Source of the DNA: Methylobacterium sp. NEAU K
GTDB lineage: Bacteria > Pseudomonadota > Alphaproteobacteria > Rhizobiales > Beijerinckiaceae
Assembly: GCF_030700285.1 (NCBI RefSeq)
Contig: NZ_JAUYZJ010000003.1
Location: forward strand, 1-64,000
DNA length: 64,000 nucleotides
Reading direction: 5' to 3'
In this document: positions 1 through 8,579 of the stretch, in pieces
Position numbering within the stretch: position 1 is the first letter of the stretch
Layout of the letters: every line of letters starts with the position of its first letter
The notes under the pieces: model-generated
The model's input: the letters and a program-made list of their open reading frames with translations, nothing else
Database searches by the model: none
What the model was told of the DNA's origin: nothing
Position numbers and translations under genes: made by a program

Positions 1-433
1 GGCCCGGGCGGGCGAGGCCGGCCGGGGCTTTGCCGTGGTGGCCGCGGAGGTCAAGGCGCTGGCCGAGCAGACCGCCCGGGCCACCGGGGAGATCGCCGGC
101 CAGATCGCGCACGTGCAGGCCTCGACCGGTCAGGCGGTGTCGGCGATCGGCGCGATCGCGGCGCGCATCCAGGAGATCAGCGGGGTCGCGACCGGCATCG
201 CGGCGGCGGTGGAGGAGCAGGACGCGGCGACCCGGGAGATCGTGCGCAACGTCGGGCAGGCGGCGCAGGGCACCGGCGCGGTGACCGCCGCCATCGCCGG
301 CGTGGCCGGGGCGGCCGAGGAGACCGGGGCGGCCGCGAGCCAGGTCCTGAACGCGGCCTCGGAGCTGTCGCGCCAATCCGAGCACCTCACCGCCGAGGTC
401 GCCCGCTTCCTCGACACCGTGCGGGCAGCCTGA
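1..433 (+). CDS. Methyl-accepting chemotaxis protein, C-terminal part (truncated by window edge)
   Basis: This is the C-terminal signalling half of a chemoreceptor that passes ligand information to CheA/CheW. The reading frame is open from the first bases and already encodes the conserved hairpin tip region ([24 protein letters not shown]), which is diagnostic for MCPs. The rest is a long alanine-rich coiled coil that ends in [11 protein letters not shown] and a TGA at 431-433. The N-terminal sensing part lies outside the window, so ligand and membrane topology cannot be judged. A second receptor with the same hairpin lies at 42549-44009. The family call is very secure; the specificity is unknown. 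Confidence 0.93.
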   Translation, partial: ARAGEAGRGFAVVAAEVKALAEQTARATGEIAGQIAHVQASTGQAVSAIGAIAARIQEISGVATGIAAAVEEQDAATREIVRNVGQAAQGTGAVTAAIAGVAGAAEETGAAASQVLNAASELSRQSEHLTAEVARFLDTVRAA

Positions 434-489
434 GCGGCAGATCGCGACGAGCGCCCTCCGTCCGGACGCGCCCGCGGAGTTGCGGATGC

Positions 490-1932
490 TCAGGCCGGGC
501 GCCCCGAGAAGATCGACTTCTTGACCACGGCATGGACGCCCCAATTGCCGTCCACCACCTGGGTGATCCCGAAATCGACCGCGACCGACATCAACGAGAT
601 CGCCTCGTCCTCGGTCAGCCCCTTCGCGTGCATCAGGAACTGGCGCATCTTGCGGAAGGCGTCGCGCATGGCGAGATCGATGGAGGACTTCTGGAAGATC
701 GCGCTCTGCGCGTCCGGGCCGAGGTCGCGCAGGTAGTTCGGATAGCTGAACCCGGACAGAACCCAGTCCTCGCGGGTCTCGATCATCGGGAAATCGAGGG
801 CTTCGAGCGGGGTGCCGGGCAGGTCTTCCTTCTTGTGAAGGATGAACTGGAACGTGCCGGTGAGCGAGCACTCGATCGCGGTGCCGCACAGCTCGGAATC
901 ACCCTGGCTGGCATGCGGGTCGCCGACCGAGAACAGCGCGCCCGGCACGGCTACGGGATAGTAGAGCGTCGCGCCCTTGCCGATGCGCCAGTTGTCGATA
1001 TTGCCGCCGGTGTAGCTCGGCGGGATCGTGTTGACCCGATCGGCCTCGGCCGGGGCCACGCCCATCGTGCCGAAATGCGGGCGGATCGGCACGCGGATGC
1101 CCTTGAGCACTTCGAAATTCTTCTGCGTCTTGGCGTGATCCACCGGCAGGCCGGGATAGTCGATCGTGGGATGCGAGACACCGAACGGGTCGGTCACGCC
1201 CGGCCAGCGGAAGCTGTAGACCGCCCGCGCCCAGTCGCGCTCGCCGGTGGCGTCGACCTCGTAGATGGTCACGACCTCGCGGGGCTTATCGCCGGTGATC
1301 AGGTCGTTGTAATGGTAGCCCCACCAAGCCGCCGCGTTGCTGCCGAAGGCGAGGCCCTTGAATTTCGGGTTGGCGCTCGGGCGGGGCGCGACGTCGAGGA
1401 TGCGCACCTCCAGCACGTCGCCGGGCTCGGCGCCGCGGATCGCCACCGGCCCGGTGCAGATATGCACGCCGAGCCCGCCGCCGGGGCCGATCTTGGCGTC
1501 CATAGGGCCGGCCCCGCGGGGCGAGACGCCCATCCTGTCCTTAGTCCAGAGATAGACGCTCTCGGCGCCGGGATCGCCCTGGATCATCCGCTCGGCATCG
1601 TCGCTCGCCTGATGGGTGAGCGTCTCGATGGTCACGAAGTCGCCCGAGCCGATCTCGACCTGCGGCTTGAGGTTGCGGCTGAAGAAGCCCCAGTGCACGG
1701 TCCCGTCATTGGCCGGCAGATGGTAATGCGCCGTGGCGGCGATCCGCGCGTCCGTGGCCTGCGCCAGCGCGGGGCTCACGAGCGACGAGCCGCCGGCCGC
1801 GAAGGCCGCGGCCGCACCGGTGGCCGCGAAGCCGCTCTTCAGGAAGGCGCGGCGCTCCGGCTCCAAGTCGCGCCGGAACCGGCGGCGGTGCTCCTCGAAG
1901 GCTCCGCAGGTCGGATCATCACCCGTGCACAT
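490..1932 (-). CDS. Acetamidase/formamidase family protein, Tat-exported
   Basis: This 480-residue protein is of the FmdA/AmdA amidase family, whose members hydrolyse short amides such as formamide or acetamide to the acid and ammonia. The N-terminus contains a twin-arginine type leader: ERRAFLKSGFAATG near residues 26-40, followed by an alanine-rich hydrophobic stretch ending ALAQA near residue 58, so the product is probably periplasmic. Family features visible are the HYNDLITGD-like central part, the VPGALFSVGDPHASQGDSELCGTAIE block and a C-terminal DFGITQVVDGNWGVHA block. The ATG at 1932 is the only start that includes the whole leader. It stands alone, with no urea or amide transport genes beside it. 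A link to formate supply in this methylotroph is inference. Confidence 0.85.
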   Translation of the reverse strand: MCTGDDPTCGAFEEHRRRFRRDLEPERRAFLKSGFAATGAAAAFAAGGSSLVSPALAQATDARIAATAHYHLPANDGTVHWGFFSRNLKPQVEIGSGDFVTIETLTHQASDDAERMIQGDPGAESVYLWTKDRMGVSPRGAGPMDAKIGPGGGLGVHICTGPVAIRGAEPGDVLEVRILDVAPRPSANPKFKGLAFGSNAAAWWGYHYNDLITGDKPREVVTIYEVDATGERDWARAVYSFRWPGVTDPFGVSHPTIDYPGLPVDHAKTQKNFEVLKGIRVPIRPHFGTMGVAPAEADRVNTIPPSYTGGNIDNWRIGKGATLYYPVAVPGALFSVGDPHASQGDSELCGTAIECSLTGTFQFILHKKEDLPGTPLEALDFPMIETREDWVLSGFSYPNYLRDLGPDAQSAIFQKSSIDLAMRDAFRKMRQFLMHAKGLTEDEAISLMSVAVDFGITQVVDGNWGVHAVVKKSIFSGRPA

Positions 1933-2012
1933 GGTTCTCGCTTCCGGTGGCTTCGTCCCCGGAAGCGCTCAAGCAAATCGACGGCCATGCTCGCGGCCGC
2001 CGATCGGTGGCC

Positions 2013-4340
2013 TCACTCCGAGATCATGCCAGCGCCGGCCTCGCCGCCCACCGGGATCGCCGGCTCGGCCTGAGCCTCGACGACGGCCGCGGCCGTGACA
2101 TTGACGATCCCGCGGGCTGTCACGGAGGGCGTCAGGATGTGGGCGGGCTTGGCCGGGCCGATCAGCAGCGGCCCGACGGGGAGCGCGTCCGCCAGCACCT
2201 TGGCGAACTGGAAGGCGATGTTGGCCGCATCGAGATTCGGGAAGATCAGCACGTTGGCCGAGCCCTTGAAGCGCGAACCCGGCAGCACGCGGTCCCGGAC
2301 GATCTCGGAGAGCGCCGAATCTGCTTGCATCTCACCGTCGACCATCAGCTCCGGGTCGCGCTCCTGCAGGAGCACGAGCGCTTCCCGCATCTTCATCGCC
2401 GAGGGTGAATCCGACTGGCCGAAATCGGAGTGGCTGAGCAGGGCGATCTTGGGCGTCAGGCCGAAGCGGCTGACGTGGCCGGCGCAGGCCTGCGCAACCT
2501 CGGCGATCTCCTCGGCTGTCGGGTTCTGGCGGACATGGGTGTCGGCCAGGAAGTAGGCGCCCTCGCTGGTGACGATCAGGCTCATCGCGGCGCATTGCTT
2601 GATACCGGGCGCCAGCCCGATCACGTCGCGGATGATGCGCAGCCGCGTCTCGAACCGGCCCTCCAGGCCGCAGATCAGGGCGTCCGCCTCGCCACGGCGC
2701 ACCGCGATGGCGCCGATCACGGTGTTGTTGGTGCGCACGAGCGTGCGGGCCGCGTCCGGCGTGATGCCGCGCCGACCGGCGACGTCCAGATAAGTCTGGA
2801 CATAGGCGCGGTAGCGGGGATCGTCCTCGGGATCGATCAGCTCGAAATCGCGACCTTCCTGGATCGAGAGGCCGAAGCGCTTGAGCCGCGTTTCCACCAC
2901 CCGGGGGCGCCCCACCAGGATCGGCAGGGCGACCTTGTCCTCGACGATCGCCTGGACGGCGCGCAGCACGCGCTCATCCTCGCCCTCCGCGTAGATCACG
3001 CGCTTGGGCTCGTTCTTCGCTTTCGAGAACAGCGGCTTCATGATGAGGCCGGACCGGTGCACGAACCGGTCGAGGCTCTCGACATAGGCGTTGAAATCCG
3101 TAAGCGGCCGGCCCGCCACGCCGGAATCCATCGCGGCCTTGGCCACGGCGGGAGCGATGCGCAAGATCAGCCGCGGGTCGAACGGGCTCGGGATCAGCGA
3201 TTCCGGCCCGAACGGCCGGGCCTCGCCGCCATAGGCGCGGGCGACCACGTCGGAGGGCGTCTCGCGGGCAAGCGCCGCGATCGCCTTCACGGCGGCCTGC
3301 TTCATCGCCTCGTTGATGCTCGAGGCGCCGACATCGAGCGCCCCCCGGAAGATGTAGGGGAAGCACAGGACGTTGTTGACCTGGTTCGGGAAGTCCGAGC
3401 GCCCGGTGCAGATCATCGCGTCGGGGCGCTTCGCCTGCGCGAGATCCGGCATGATCTCGGGGTAGGGGTTGGCCAGCGCCATGATCAGCGGCTTGTCGGC
3501 CATCTTCTCCAGGAACTCGGGCTTCAGGACGCCGCCGGCCGAGAGCCCGATGAACACGTCCGCGCCGGGGATCACCTCGGCCAGCGTTCGCGCCTTCGTC
3601 TCCTGCGCGTAGATGTCCTTCCAGCGGTCCATCAGCTCGGCGCGGCCCTTGTAGACCACGCCCTTGATGTCGGTGACCGTGATGTTCTCGCGGTTGGCGC
3701 CGAGGGACACGAGGAGGTTGAGGCAGGCGAGGGCGGCGGCACCGGCTCCCGATGTGACGATGCGGACGTCGGAGAGCCGCTTGCCGGCGAGTTCGAGGCC
3801 GTTGAGAACGGCGGCTGCCACGATGATCGCGGTGCCGTGCTGGTCGTCGTGGAAGACCGGAATGTTCATCCGCGCCCGGCATTGCTCCTCGACCTCGAAG
3901 CACTCGGGGGCCTTGATGTCCTCCAGGTTGATGCCCCCGAAGGTCGGCTCGAGGGCGCAGACCACGTCCACCAGCTTGGACACGTCCTTCTGGTCGACCT
4001 CGATGTCGAACACGTCGATCCCGGCGAACTTCTTGAACAGGACGGCCTTACCCTCCATCACGGGCTTCGAGGCCAGCGGGCCGATATCGCCCAGCCCGAG
4101 CACGGCCGTGCCGTTCGTGAGCACCGCCACCAGGTTCTGGCGGATCGTGAGATCGGCCGCCTGTTGCGGGTCGTCGTGGATCGCCATGCAGGCCGCCGCG
4201 ACGCCGGGCGAGTAGGCCAGCGCGAGGTCGCGCTGGTTGCCGAGGGGCTTGGTGGCCTGGATCTCCAGCTTCCCGGGGCGCGGCAGGCGGTGATAGACGA
4301 GCGCCCCGGCCTTAAGGTCCTCGGACATGTTATCGGCCAT
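2013..4340 (-). CDS. maeB: NADP-dependent malic enzyme with phosphotransacetylase-like domain (MaeB type)
   Basis: It catalyses oxidative decarboxylation of malate to pyruvate, linking C4 and C3 pools in the cytosol. The 775-residue length fits the long bacterial MaeB form. Residues 1-160 form the malic N domain ([26 protein letters not shown]), about 165-430 the NAD(P)-binding domain ([25 protein letters not shown]), and about 440-770 a phosphotransacetylase-like domain ([44 protein letters not shown]) that in homologues is regulatory, sensing acetyl-CoA, not catalytic. ATG at 4340 gives [10 protein letters not shown]; an internal ATG at 4328 is an alternative. It is divergent from the acetyltransferase gene that begins at 4407. 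Assignment is secure; whether NADP is preferred is a family inference. Confidence 0.93.
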   Translation of the reverse strand: MADNMSEDLKAGALVYHRLPRPGKLEIQATKPLGNQRDLALAYSPGVAAACMAIHDDPQQAADLTIRQNLVAVLTNGTAVLGLGDIGPLASKPVMEGKAVLFKKFAGIDVFDIEVDQKDVSKLVDVVCALEPTFGGINLEDIKAPECFEVEEQCRARMNIPVFHDDQHGTAIIVAAAVLNGLELAGKRLSDVRIVTSGAGAAALACLNLLVSLGANRENITVTDIKGVVYKGRAELMDRWKDIYAQETKARTLAEVIPGADVFIGLSAGGVLKPEFLEKMADKPLIMALANPYPEIMPDLAQAKRPDAMICTGRSDFPNQVNNVLCFPYIFRGALDVGASSINEAMKQAAVKAIAALARETPSDVVARAYGGEARPFGPESLIPSPFDPRLILRIAPAVAKAAMDSGVAGRPLTDFNAYVESLDRFVHRSGLIMKPLFSKAKNEPKRVIYAEGEDERVLRAVQAIVEDKVALPILVGRPRVVETRLKRFGLSIQEGRDFELIDPEDDPRYRAYVQTYLDVAGRRGITPDAARTLVRTNNTVIGAIAVRRGEADALICGLEGRFETRLRIIRDVIGLAPGIKQCAAMSLIVTSEGAYFLADTHVRQNPTAEEIAEVAQACAGHVSRFGLTPKIALLSHSDFGQSDSPSAMKMREALVLLQERDPELMVDGEMQADSALSEIVRDRVLPGSRFKGSANVLIFPNLDAANIAFQFAKVLADALPVGPLLIGPAKPAHILTPSVTARGIVNVTAAAVVEAQAEPAIPVGGEAGAGMISE

Positions 4341-4406
4341 CGCCCACCTTCCAGCTCGCCCGCTTTCCCGGAGTCGACGCGGTCGCGAACCGCGCCGTAT
4401 CCCATC

Positions 4407-5096
4407 GTGACCGGTCTGTTGCACCGGCTGCGCAGGGGGCGCAACCCGCACAACGAGACCCGGGTTCACCTCGCATCCCTCGCGAGGGCCTACGGCTTCT
4501 CCATAGGCGCCTACTCGTACGGGCGTCCCAAAGTGCGCTTCCCGGAGAGCGGCTGCCGCCTGACGATCGGCCGCTATTGTTCCATCGCCGACAAGGTCGA
4601 GATCCTGCTCGGCGGCGACCACCGGCTCGACTGGGTCTCGACCTATCCGTTCGCCGCGATGCGCGGCCTCTTCCCGGACGCGCGCGCGCCGGAGGATTAC
4701 CACGCCTCCCGTGGTGACGTGGTGATCGGGCACGATGTCTGGCTCGGGTCCGGCTGCATGATCCTGTCCGGCGTCACCGTCGGTCACGGCGCCGTGGTCG
4801 CGGCCCGGTCAGTGGTGACCCGGGACGTTCCGGCCTACGCGGTGGTCGCCGGCAATCCGGCCCGGGTGGTCCGCCGCCGCTTCGACGAGGCCACCGTGGC
4901 GGCGCTCGTTTCAGCCGCGTGGTGGGACCTGCCGCACGGGGAGGTCACCCGTCTGGTGCCGTTGCTCCAGAGCGGCCGGATCGCCGACCTGCTGGCAGCG
5001 TTGCGCGCAGGCGTGGATTCCCGTACCGGCGAGCCCTTCTCCCCGCCGGATGCGCGCGGGGCCGCACACGACACCGACCCGAGATCCAGACGATGA
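4407..5096 (+). CDS. Hexapeptide-repeat (CatB/VatD-like) acetyltransferase
   Basis: This 229-residue left-handed beta-helix acyltransferase would transfer an acetyl group from acetyl-CoA to a hydroxyl on a sugar or small molecule. Visible signs are the hexapeptide pattern ([31 protein letters not shown]), the family's catalytic His in GGDH, and the later coils [15 protein letters not shown] and [19 protein letters not shown]. No ATG is placed to include the whole domain, so the start is taken as GTG at 4407, sixty-odd bases from the divergent maeB start. The gene ends in ATGA with the DUF3297 gene, which suggests translational coupling. The substrate is unknown; xenobiotic names such as chloramphenicol acetyltransferase would be over-calls. 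Confidence 0.82.
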   Translation: MTGLLHRLRRGRNPHNETRVHLASLARAYGFSIGAYSYGRPKVRFPESGCRLTIGRYCSIADKVEILLGGDHRLDWVSTYPFAAMRGLFPDARAPEDYHASRGDVVIGHDVWLGSGCMILSGVTVGHGAVVAARSVVTRDVPAYAVVAGNPARVVRRRFDEATVAALVSAAWWDLPHGEVTRLVPLLQSGRIADLLAALRAGVDSRTGEPFSPPDARGAAHDTDPRSRR

Positions 5097-5347
5097 CCGA
5101 CACGCCTCCCGACCGCCTGGCCGCGAACCCGAACAGTCCGTTCTACGATGAGAAGATGCTGGAGCGCGGCGTCGGCGTGCGGTTCAAGGGCGTCGATAAG
5201 ACCAACGTCGAGGAATATTGCGTCAGCGAGGGCTGGGTCCGCCTCTCGGCCGGCAAGACCCTCGACCGGGCGGGCAACCCAATGACGGTGAAGCTGAAGG
5301 GGACCGTCGAGCCCTATTTCCGCGAGCCCGAGGCCGGCGAGGCCTGA
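5093..5347 (+). CDS. DUF3297 family small protein
   Basis: This 84-residue soluble protein starts [20 protein letters not shown] and contains the family core [26 protein letters not shown] followed by [10 protein letters not shown]. The family is common in proteobacteria and has no established function that I know of. The ATG at 5093 overlaps the TGA of the upstream acetyltransferase by four bases (ATGA), so the two are probably cotranslated. There is no signal peptide or membrane segment. The family call is from memory of the sequence pattern. Confidence 0.75.
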   Translation: MTDTPPDRLAANPNSPFYDEKMLERGVGVRFKGVDKTNVEEYCVSEGWVRLSAGKTLDRAGNPMTVKLKGTVEPYFREPEAGEA

Positions 5348-5432
5348 GGCGCCCGGCGCCTTACAACTCCAGCGGGAACGGCGTCGGCTCCCAATAGCGC
5401 TCGATCTCCGTGCCACGGACATTGGCCGGCTC

Positions 5433-6044
5433 TCAGCCGTGTAGGATGCGCGCGAGCGCCGGCCGGTCGCCCGCGTGCAGGGGTTCTGCAACCGTATCGA
5501 GTTGCTCCCGAAACCAGCGCTCCCGCGGGACTGGATGGCCCGGCAAATTCCGATGCCAGAGATTCTGCTCATGCCAGATGTTGCGAGCAGCATCGAGTTC
5601 GCCCATCGCGATATCGACGAGCATCAGATCCTCGGGCGGCTCGTTCATAGGCTCGTATGTCTCGGGCGGGAGGGTCGCATAGGCTTCCACCGTTTCGTGG
5701 AATGACAGTTTCGGCATCGCCGTCGTCTCGATCGCTTCGATCAGGTCGGCGACCATCGCCGGATCGGACCAAAGCCAGAACCTGTCCGCTGAAGTCTCTG
5801 GCCAACTGAGATTTTCGTGGATGGTCCCCAGTGCGAGATCGTGAAATATTCTGCGGACGAAAAGCGGTGTCAGCGACCATTGCTGCCAAAAACAGTCCAG
5901 GTCTGAGGATCGATATATAAATACTCCGCAGGCAATATGATGAACTGGAATTTTACAAATAAAAAGATTGCTCATGATCCTGTAATTCTGATGATGCTCC
6001 ATGAGATATAGATAGATCAGCTTGACTTGGCGCGCATTCGTCAT
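5433..6044 (-). CDS. Unrecognised protein, immunity-like partner of the adjacent broken toxin gene
   Basis: A 203-residue protein of no family I recognise. The chosen ATG at 6044 (MTNARQVKLIYLYLMEHHQ) overlaps the TGA that closes the toxin-like reading frame by four bases (ATGA), which is why it is preferred over upstream in-frame starts. The N-terminal half is rich in Tyr, Phe, Ile and Trp and is encoded by DNA clearly AT-rich compared with all neighbours. The C-terminal half (MNEPPEDLMLVDIAMGELDAARNIWHEQNLWHRNLPG) is acidic and has ordinary GC-rich codons. Position, size, coupling and odd composition are what an immunity gene beside a polymorphic toxin would show, but that role is inference. 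A simple orphan hypothetical is the alternative. Confidence 0.6.
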   Translation of the reverse strand: MTNARQVKLIYLYLMEHHQNYRIMSNLFICKIPVHHIACGVFIYRSSDLDCFWQQWSLTPLFVRRIFHDLALGTIHENLSWPETSADRFWLWSDPAMVADLIEAIETTAMPKLSFHETVEAYATLPPETYEPMNEPPEDLMLVDIAMGELDAARNIWHEQNLWHRNLPGHPVPRERWFREQLDTVAEPLHAGDRPALARILHG

Positions 6045-7109
6045 GAATTCGGATTTATGATAATCATAATATCTCTGTATGCTGTGCGAAAATGTTTTTG
6101 AACGACAGTCATGATATCGACGGCTCGGGTGGGCCTCAAATCCGCTTCCCCCGTCTTGTGATCGTAGACGCACACGGTCGCAGGCCGAGTCCGCTCCATC
6201 AGGTCGAGGCGCAAAGAACCCTTTGCGCCGGGATTTTTATCGTCACCAGTCGCTGGATCCTATGACGTCTCGGCAACGAAATCGGGATCTCTTCGATCAT
6301 TGACGATCCTGGCGATCCGCGCGCGCACCTTGTTACCGAAATCCTGCGCATTCTTGTAATCTCCGGACGCCCGCACGTCTGCGGCGACCGAATCTGCAAG
6401 AGCCTGCACCTCTCGGTTCCGCGGGCTAACCTGGTCGAACTCGCTCTGGCCGATCGCACCGACCCATATGGCTCGCGCGTCGTTTACATCCCATGGGACG
6501 TATTCGCTGGCGGGCGCAGCGAACACGGCTTTCTCGCCGGGCCGATCTCGCCCGGCAAGGACGGTGAACAGCGAACCCGCGGCCTCCAGGGTCCGCCAGA
6601 TCCGCTGCCCCAACCCGCCCGACCGGCTGCACGCCGGCTGGACGAACGCCTCGGGTTCGGCCCCATCCGCGGTCAGCGTGCTCCGGCCCAGGATCTCCCC
6701 AGTCTCGCCGTCGCGGATGGTCTGGGTCAGGCCCGAGGTCTCGAACACCGTACGCGTGCCGTCGGGCGCGATGACGGTGTGCTGCGCGTCCCAGTCCGCT
6801 TGGCGGTTGGCCCGGATGCGGATCGACAGCACGCGCGAGCCGTCCTCGGTCACGGCCTCATCGGTCTGCGTTTCCGCTTGGCTGCCCGAATTCGCCGACA
6901 TCCAACGAGCGCCGCCGGACGGAGCCGAAACCCAGCGGCCGCCGTCGGGCTGGCCGGCGGGCGCCCGCGGCTGATCGAACCGGTACTTGCAGGCGAGCAT
7001 CCGCTCGATCCGGATCAACCCGACCTCGACAGCGATCCCGGCGAGATCCGAGCGGAGCGCGGCGACGTCTCTCTCGTGTCGTCCGGCGGTTGATCGCGGT
7101 ATCGGCCAT
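6041..7109 (-). pseudogene. Degenerate polymorphic-toxin-like gene: PAGQPDGGRW linker plus PD-(D/E)XK-like nuclease domain
   Basis: Read from the ATG at 7109 (MADTAINRRTTR) the frame breaks in a TCTCTCTC run at 7068-7075. One base further on it continues as DVAALRSDLAGIAVEVG, the RFDQPRAPAGQPDGGRW motif, a variable middle and ARIARIVNDRRDPDFVAETS. An in-frame TAG follows at 6260-6262. Beyond it the same frame resumes for some 70 codons: a segment with SLRLDLMERTRPATVCVYDH then KTGEADLRPTRAVDIM, ending at TGA 6041-6043. The Asp of RLD (6203-6205) and the Asp-His-Lys of YDHKTG (6155-6163) look like a PD-(D/E)XK nuclease core. The span is one base over a multiple of three, as a single frameshift predicts. 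An annotation pipeline would probably call only 6260-7018 (TTG) or 6260-7000 (ATG). The toxin role is inferred. Confidence 0.62.
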
Positions 7110-7170
7110 GCCCCAGATTAAGGACTAAAAGCCCAATTTAGAACCACCGATATGTCAATTATATCCTAAT

Positions 7171-7503
7171 TTACCGCGTCTCCTCATTGGATCGGCCGCC
7201 GGGCGCGCTACCGCGTGTCGCCTCAATTGCCAAGAAAAAAGTCCGCATCGCGGCTGCGACCAGGGCCTCGATCTGCACGGCGCTCCGCGATTCGCGGATG
7301 ACGAGGCTCGTCGCGACCTCGGGATGGGTCCGGCGCTGCCGTGGGCGCCGCGCGTGGTTCGAGAGCCGGAGCGTGGCGCGTTCGCCCTCGGGCGCCAGAT
7401 AGAGGCTGTCGCCGCGTTCGTTGCGGGCGACCACGGCGAAGCCCTCGGCCTCCAGAAGCCGCGCCGCATGGGCCAGCGCGGCCGATGGGGGGAGGGCGGT
7501 CAC
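7171..7503 (-). CDS. Small hypothetical protein coupled to the acyltransferase gene
   Basis: A 110-residue protein starting VTALPPSAALAHAARLLEAEGFAVVARNERGDSLYLAPEG. The first 45 residues look like a compact alpha/beta unit (helix, then two strands around VVARNERGDSLYL), followed by Arg-rich sequence and a helix ALVAAAMRTFFLAIEA. No family is recognised. The GTG start at 7503 overlaps the stop of the upstream acyltransferase as GTGA, so it is the last gene of the aspS-glycosyltransferase-acyltransferase block. No signal peptide is evident. It could be a sequence-specific accessory of the acyltransferase, but nothing in the sequence proves it. Confidence 0.65.
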   Translation of the reverse strand: MTALPPSAALAHAARLLEAEGFAVVARNERGDSLYLAPEGERATLRLSNHARRPRQRRTHPEVATSLVIRESRSAVQIEALVAAAMRTFFLAIEATRGSAPGGRSNEETR

Positions 7504-8579
7504 GGCCCGGCCGGTTCGATCGTGCCGAGGCTGCGCTTGCCCAGCGCCCGCGCCTTGAGCGCCAGCGCCGGCCGCTCGATGCCGTACCAGGACAGGGCCG
7601 CCACCGAAAACGTCAGCGCGAGGGCGGGGGCGAGCAGGGCCAGGCCGGACGGTTCCGGCCACAGGGCGTGCAGGCTTTGCTGCACCGGCCAGCCGTAGAG
7701 ATAGACCCCGTAGGAGAGATCGGCCGCCGGATCGAACAGGCGACGCGCCATCGGCCCGAGGGCGAGCCACACAACACCGTAGGCTTCCGTCAGGAACAGC
7801 AGGGACGGGTAGGCTGGCGTCCGGGCGACGATGAGCACGGCGACCACCAGGTAGGCGAGGGCGGCACGCGAGACGAGCAGGCGGTCGCGCCAGAGATACA
7901 GGCACGCGCCGGCCGAAAAGATCAGTGGCAGCCGCAACGCCGTCTCGAGGCCCTTGGGGAGCTCGGACCCACGTAGGGCGCCCGCCAAAGCCAGAGCGAC
8001 CGCGAGGGCGGCGACGATCAGGAGTGCCGGGATCCGCCGCCGGAGAAGGCCGCAGAGGGCGGCAGCCAGCACGCCGAGATAGCACAGAACCTCGTATTTA
8101 AGGGTCCAGACCGTGCCGAGCGGTGCCCGGTAGGGACTGGCCTCGAACACGCCCGGCAGGGCGGCGTTGCTCTTGAAGGTCGTCAGGGTCCCGCGCACGA
8201 ACGACCAGACGCCGGGATCGCGCAGGTACTCGGTCAAGGGCAGGCGCGTGAGCGCGGTCCCGAGCACGAGCGAGACGACGAGGGTCGCGGCGACGAGCCC
8301 CGGAAGGATCCGCAGGGCCCGGGCGAGGGCGTAGTCGCGGATCCCGCGACGGTCGCAGCTCATGGTGACCAGGAAGCCCGAGACCGCGAAGAAGCCGTTC
8401 ACGGCGTGCTCGCCCAACGTATAGCCGGTGATCCGCGCCAGCGGCTCGTCGCCAGCGGCGCCGGTGGTGACGCTGAAGGCGTGCGAGACCACGACCGCCA
8501 GCGCCAGGGCAAGGCGCAGGCCGGTGAATCCGTTGCGACCGGCCCCGAGGGCGGCCGCGATCGTCGGTCCGGCCATCAA
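7500..8579 (-). CDS. Membrane acyltransferase, family 3 (OafA/YrhL type)
   Basis: A 359-residue polytopic inner-membrane acyltransferase, expected to move acetyl or other acyl groups onto a cell-surface glycan. The family start is present: GLRLALALAVVVSHAF near residues 20-35, with the conserved His of the (R/L)xxxxxxVxxxH pattern, and then ITGYTLGEHAVNGFFAVSGFLVTMSCDRR, the second family signature. Around ten hydrophobic helices follow. It overlaps the glycosyltransferase gene upstream by four bases (ATGA, 8576-8579) and the small gene downstream by four (GTGA). The pairing with a family 2 glycosyltransferase suggests joint work on one surface polysaccharide. The acceptor is unknown. Confidence 0.9.
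   Translation of the reverse strand: MMAGPTIAAALGAGRNGFTGLRLALALAVVVSHAFSVTTGAAGDEPLARITGYTLGEHAVNGFFAVSGFLVTMSCDRRGIRDYALARALRILPGLVAATLVVSLVLGTALTRLPLTEYLRDPGVWSFVRGTLTTFKSNAALPGVFEASPYRAPLGTVWTLKYEVLCYLGVLAAALCGLLRRRIPALLIVAALAVALALAGALRGSELPKGLETALRLPLIFSAGACLYLWRDRLLVSRAALAYLVVAVLIVARTPAYPSLLFLTEAYGVVWLALGPMARRLFDPAADLSYGVYLYGWPVQQSLHALWPEPSGLALLAPALALTFSVAALSWYGIERPALALKARALGKRSLGTIEPAGP

Noticed and set aside
2430-4400. Very long rightward open frame opposite maeB
   Set aside because: It is the mirror of high-GC codons of maeB; its translation is Arg/His/Asp-rich without family motifs. Only its last part (from 4407) is a real gene.
6260-7018. Treating 6260-7018 as a complete hypothetical gene
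   Set aside because: Clear protein-like sequence continues in the same frame past the TAG and in a shifted frame upstream, so the intact-gene reading is less likely than a broken longer gene.
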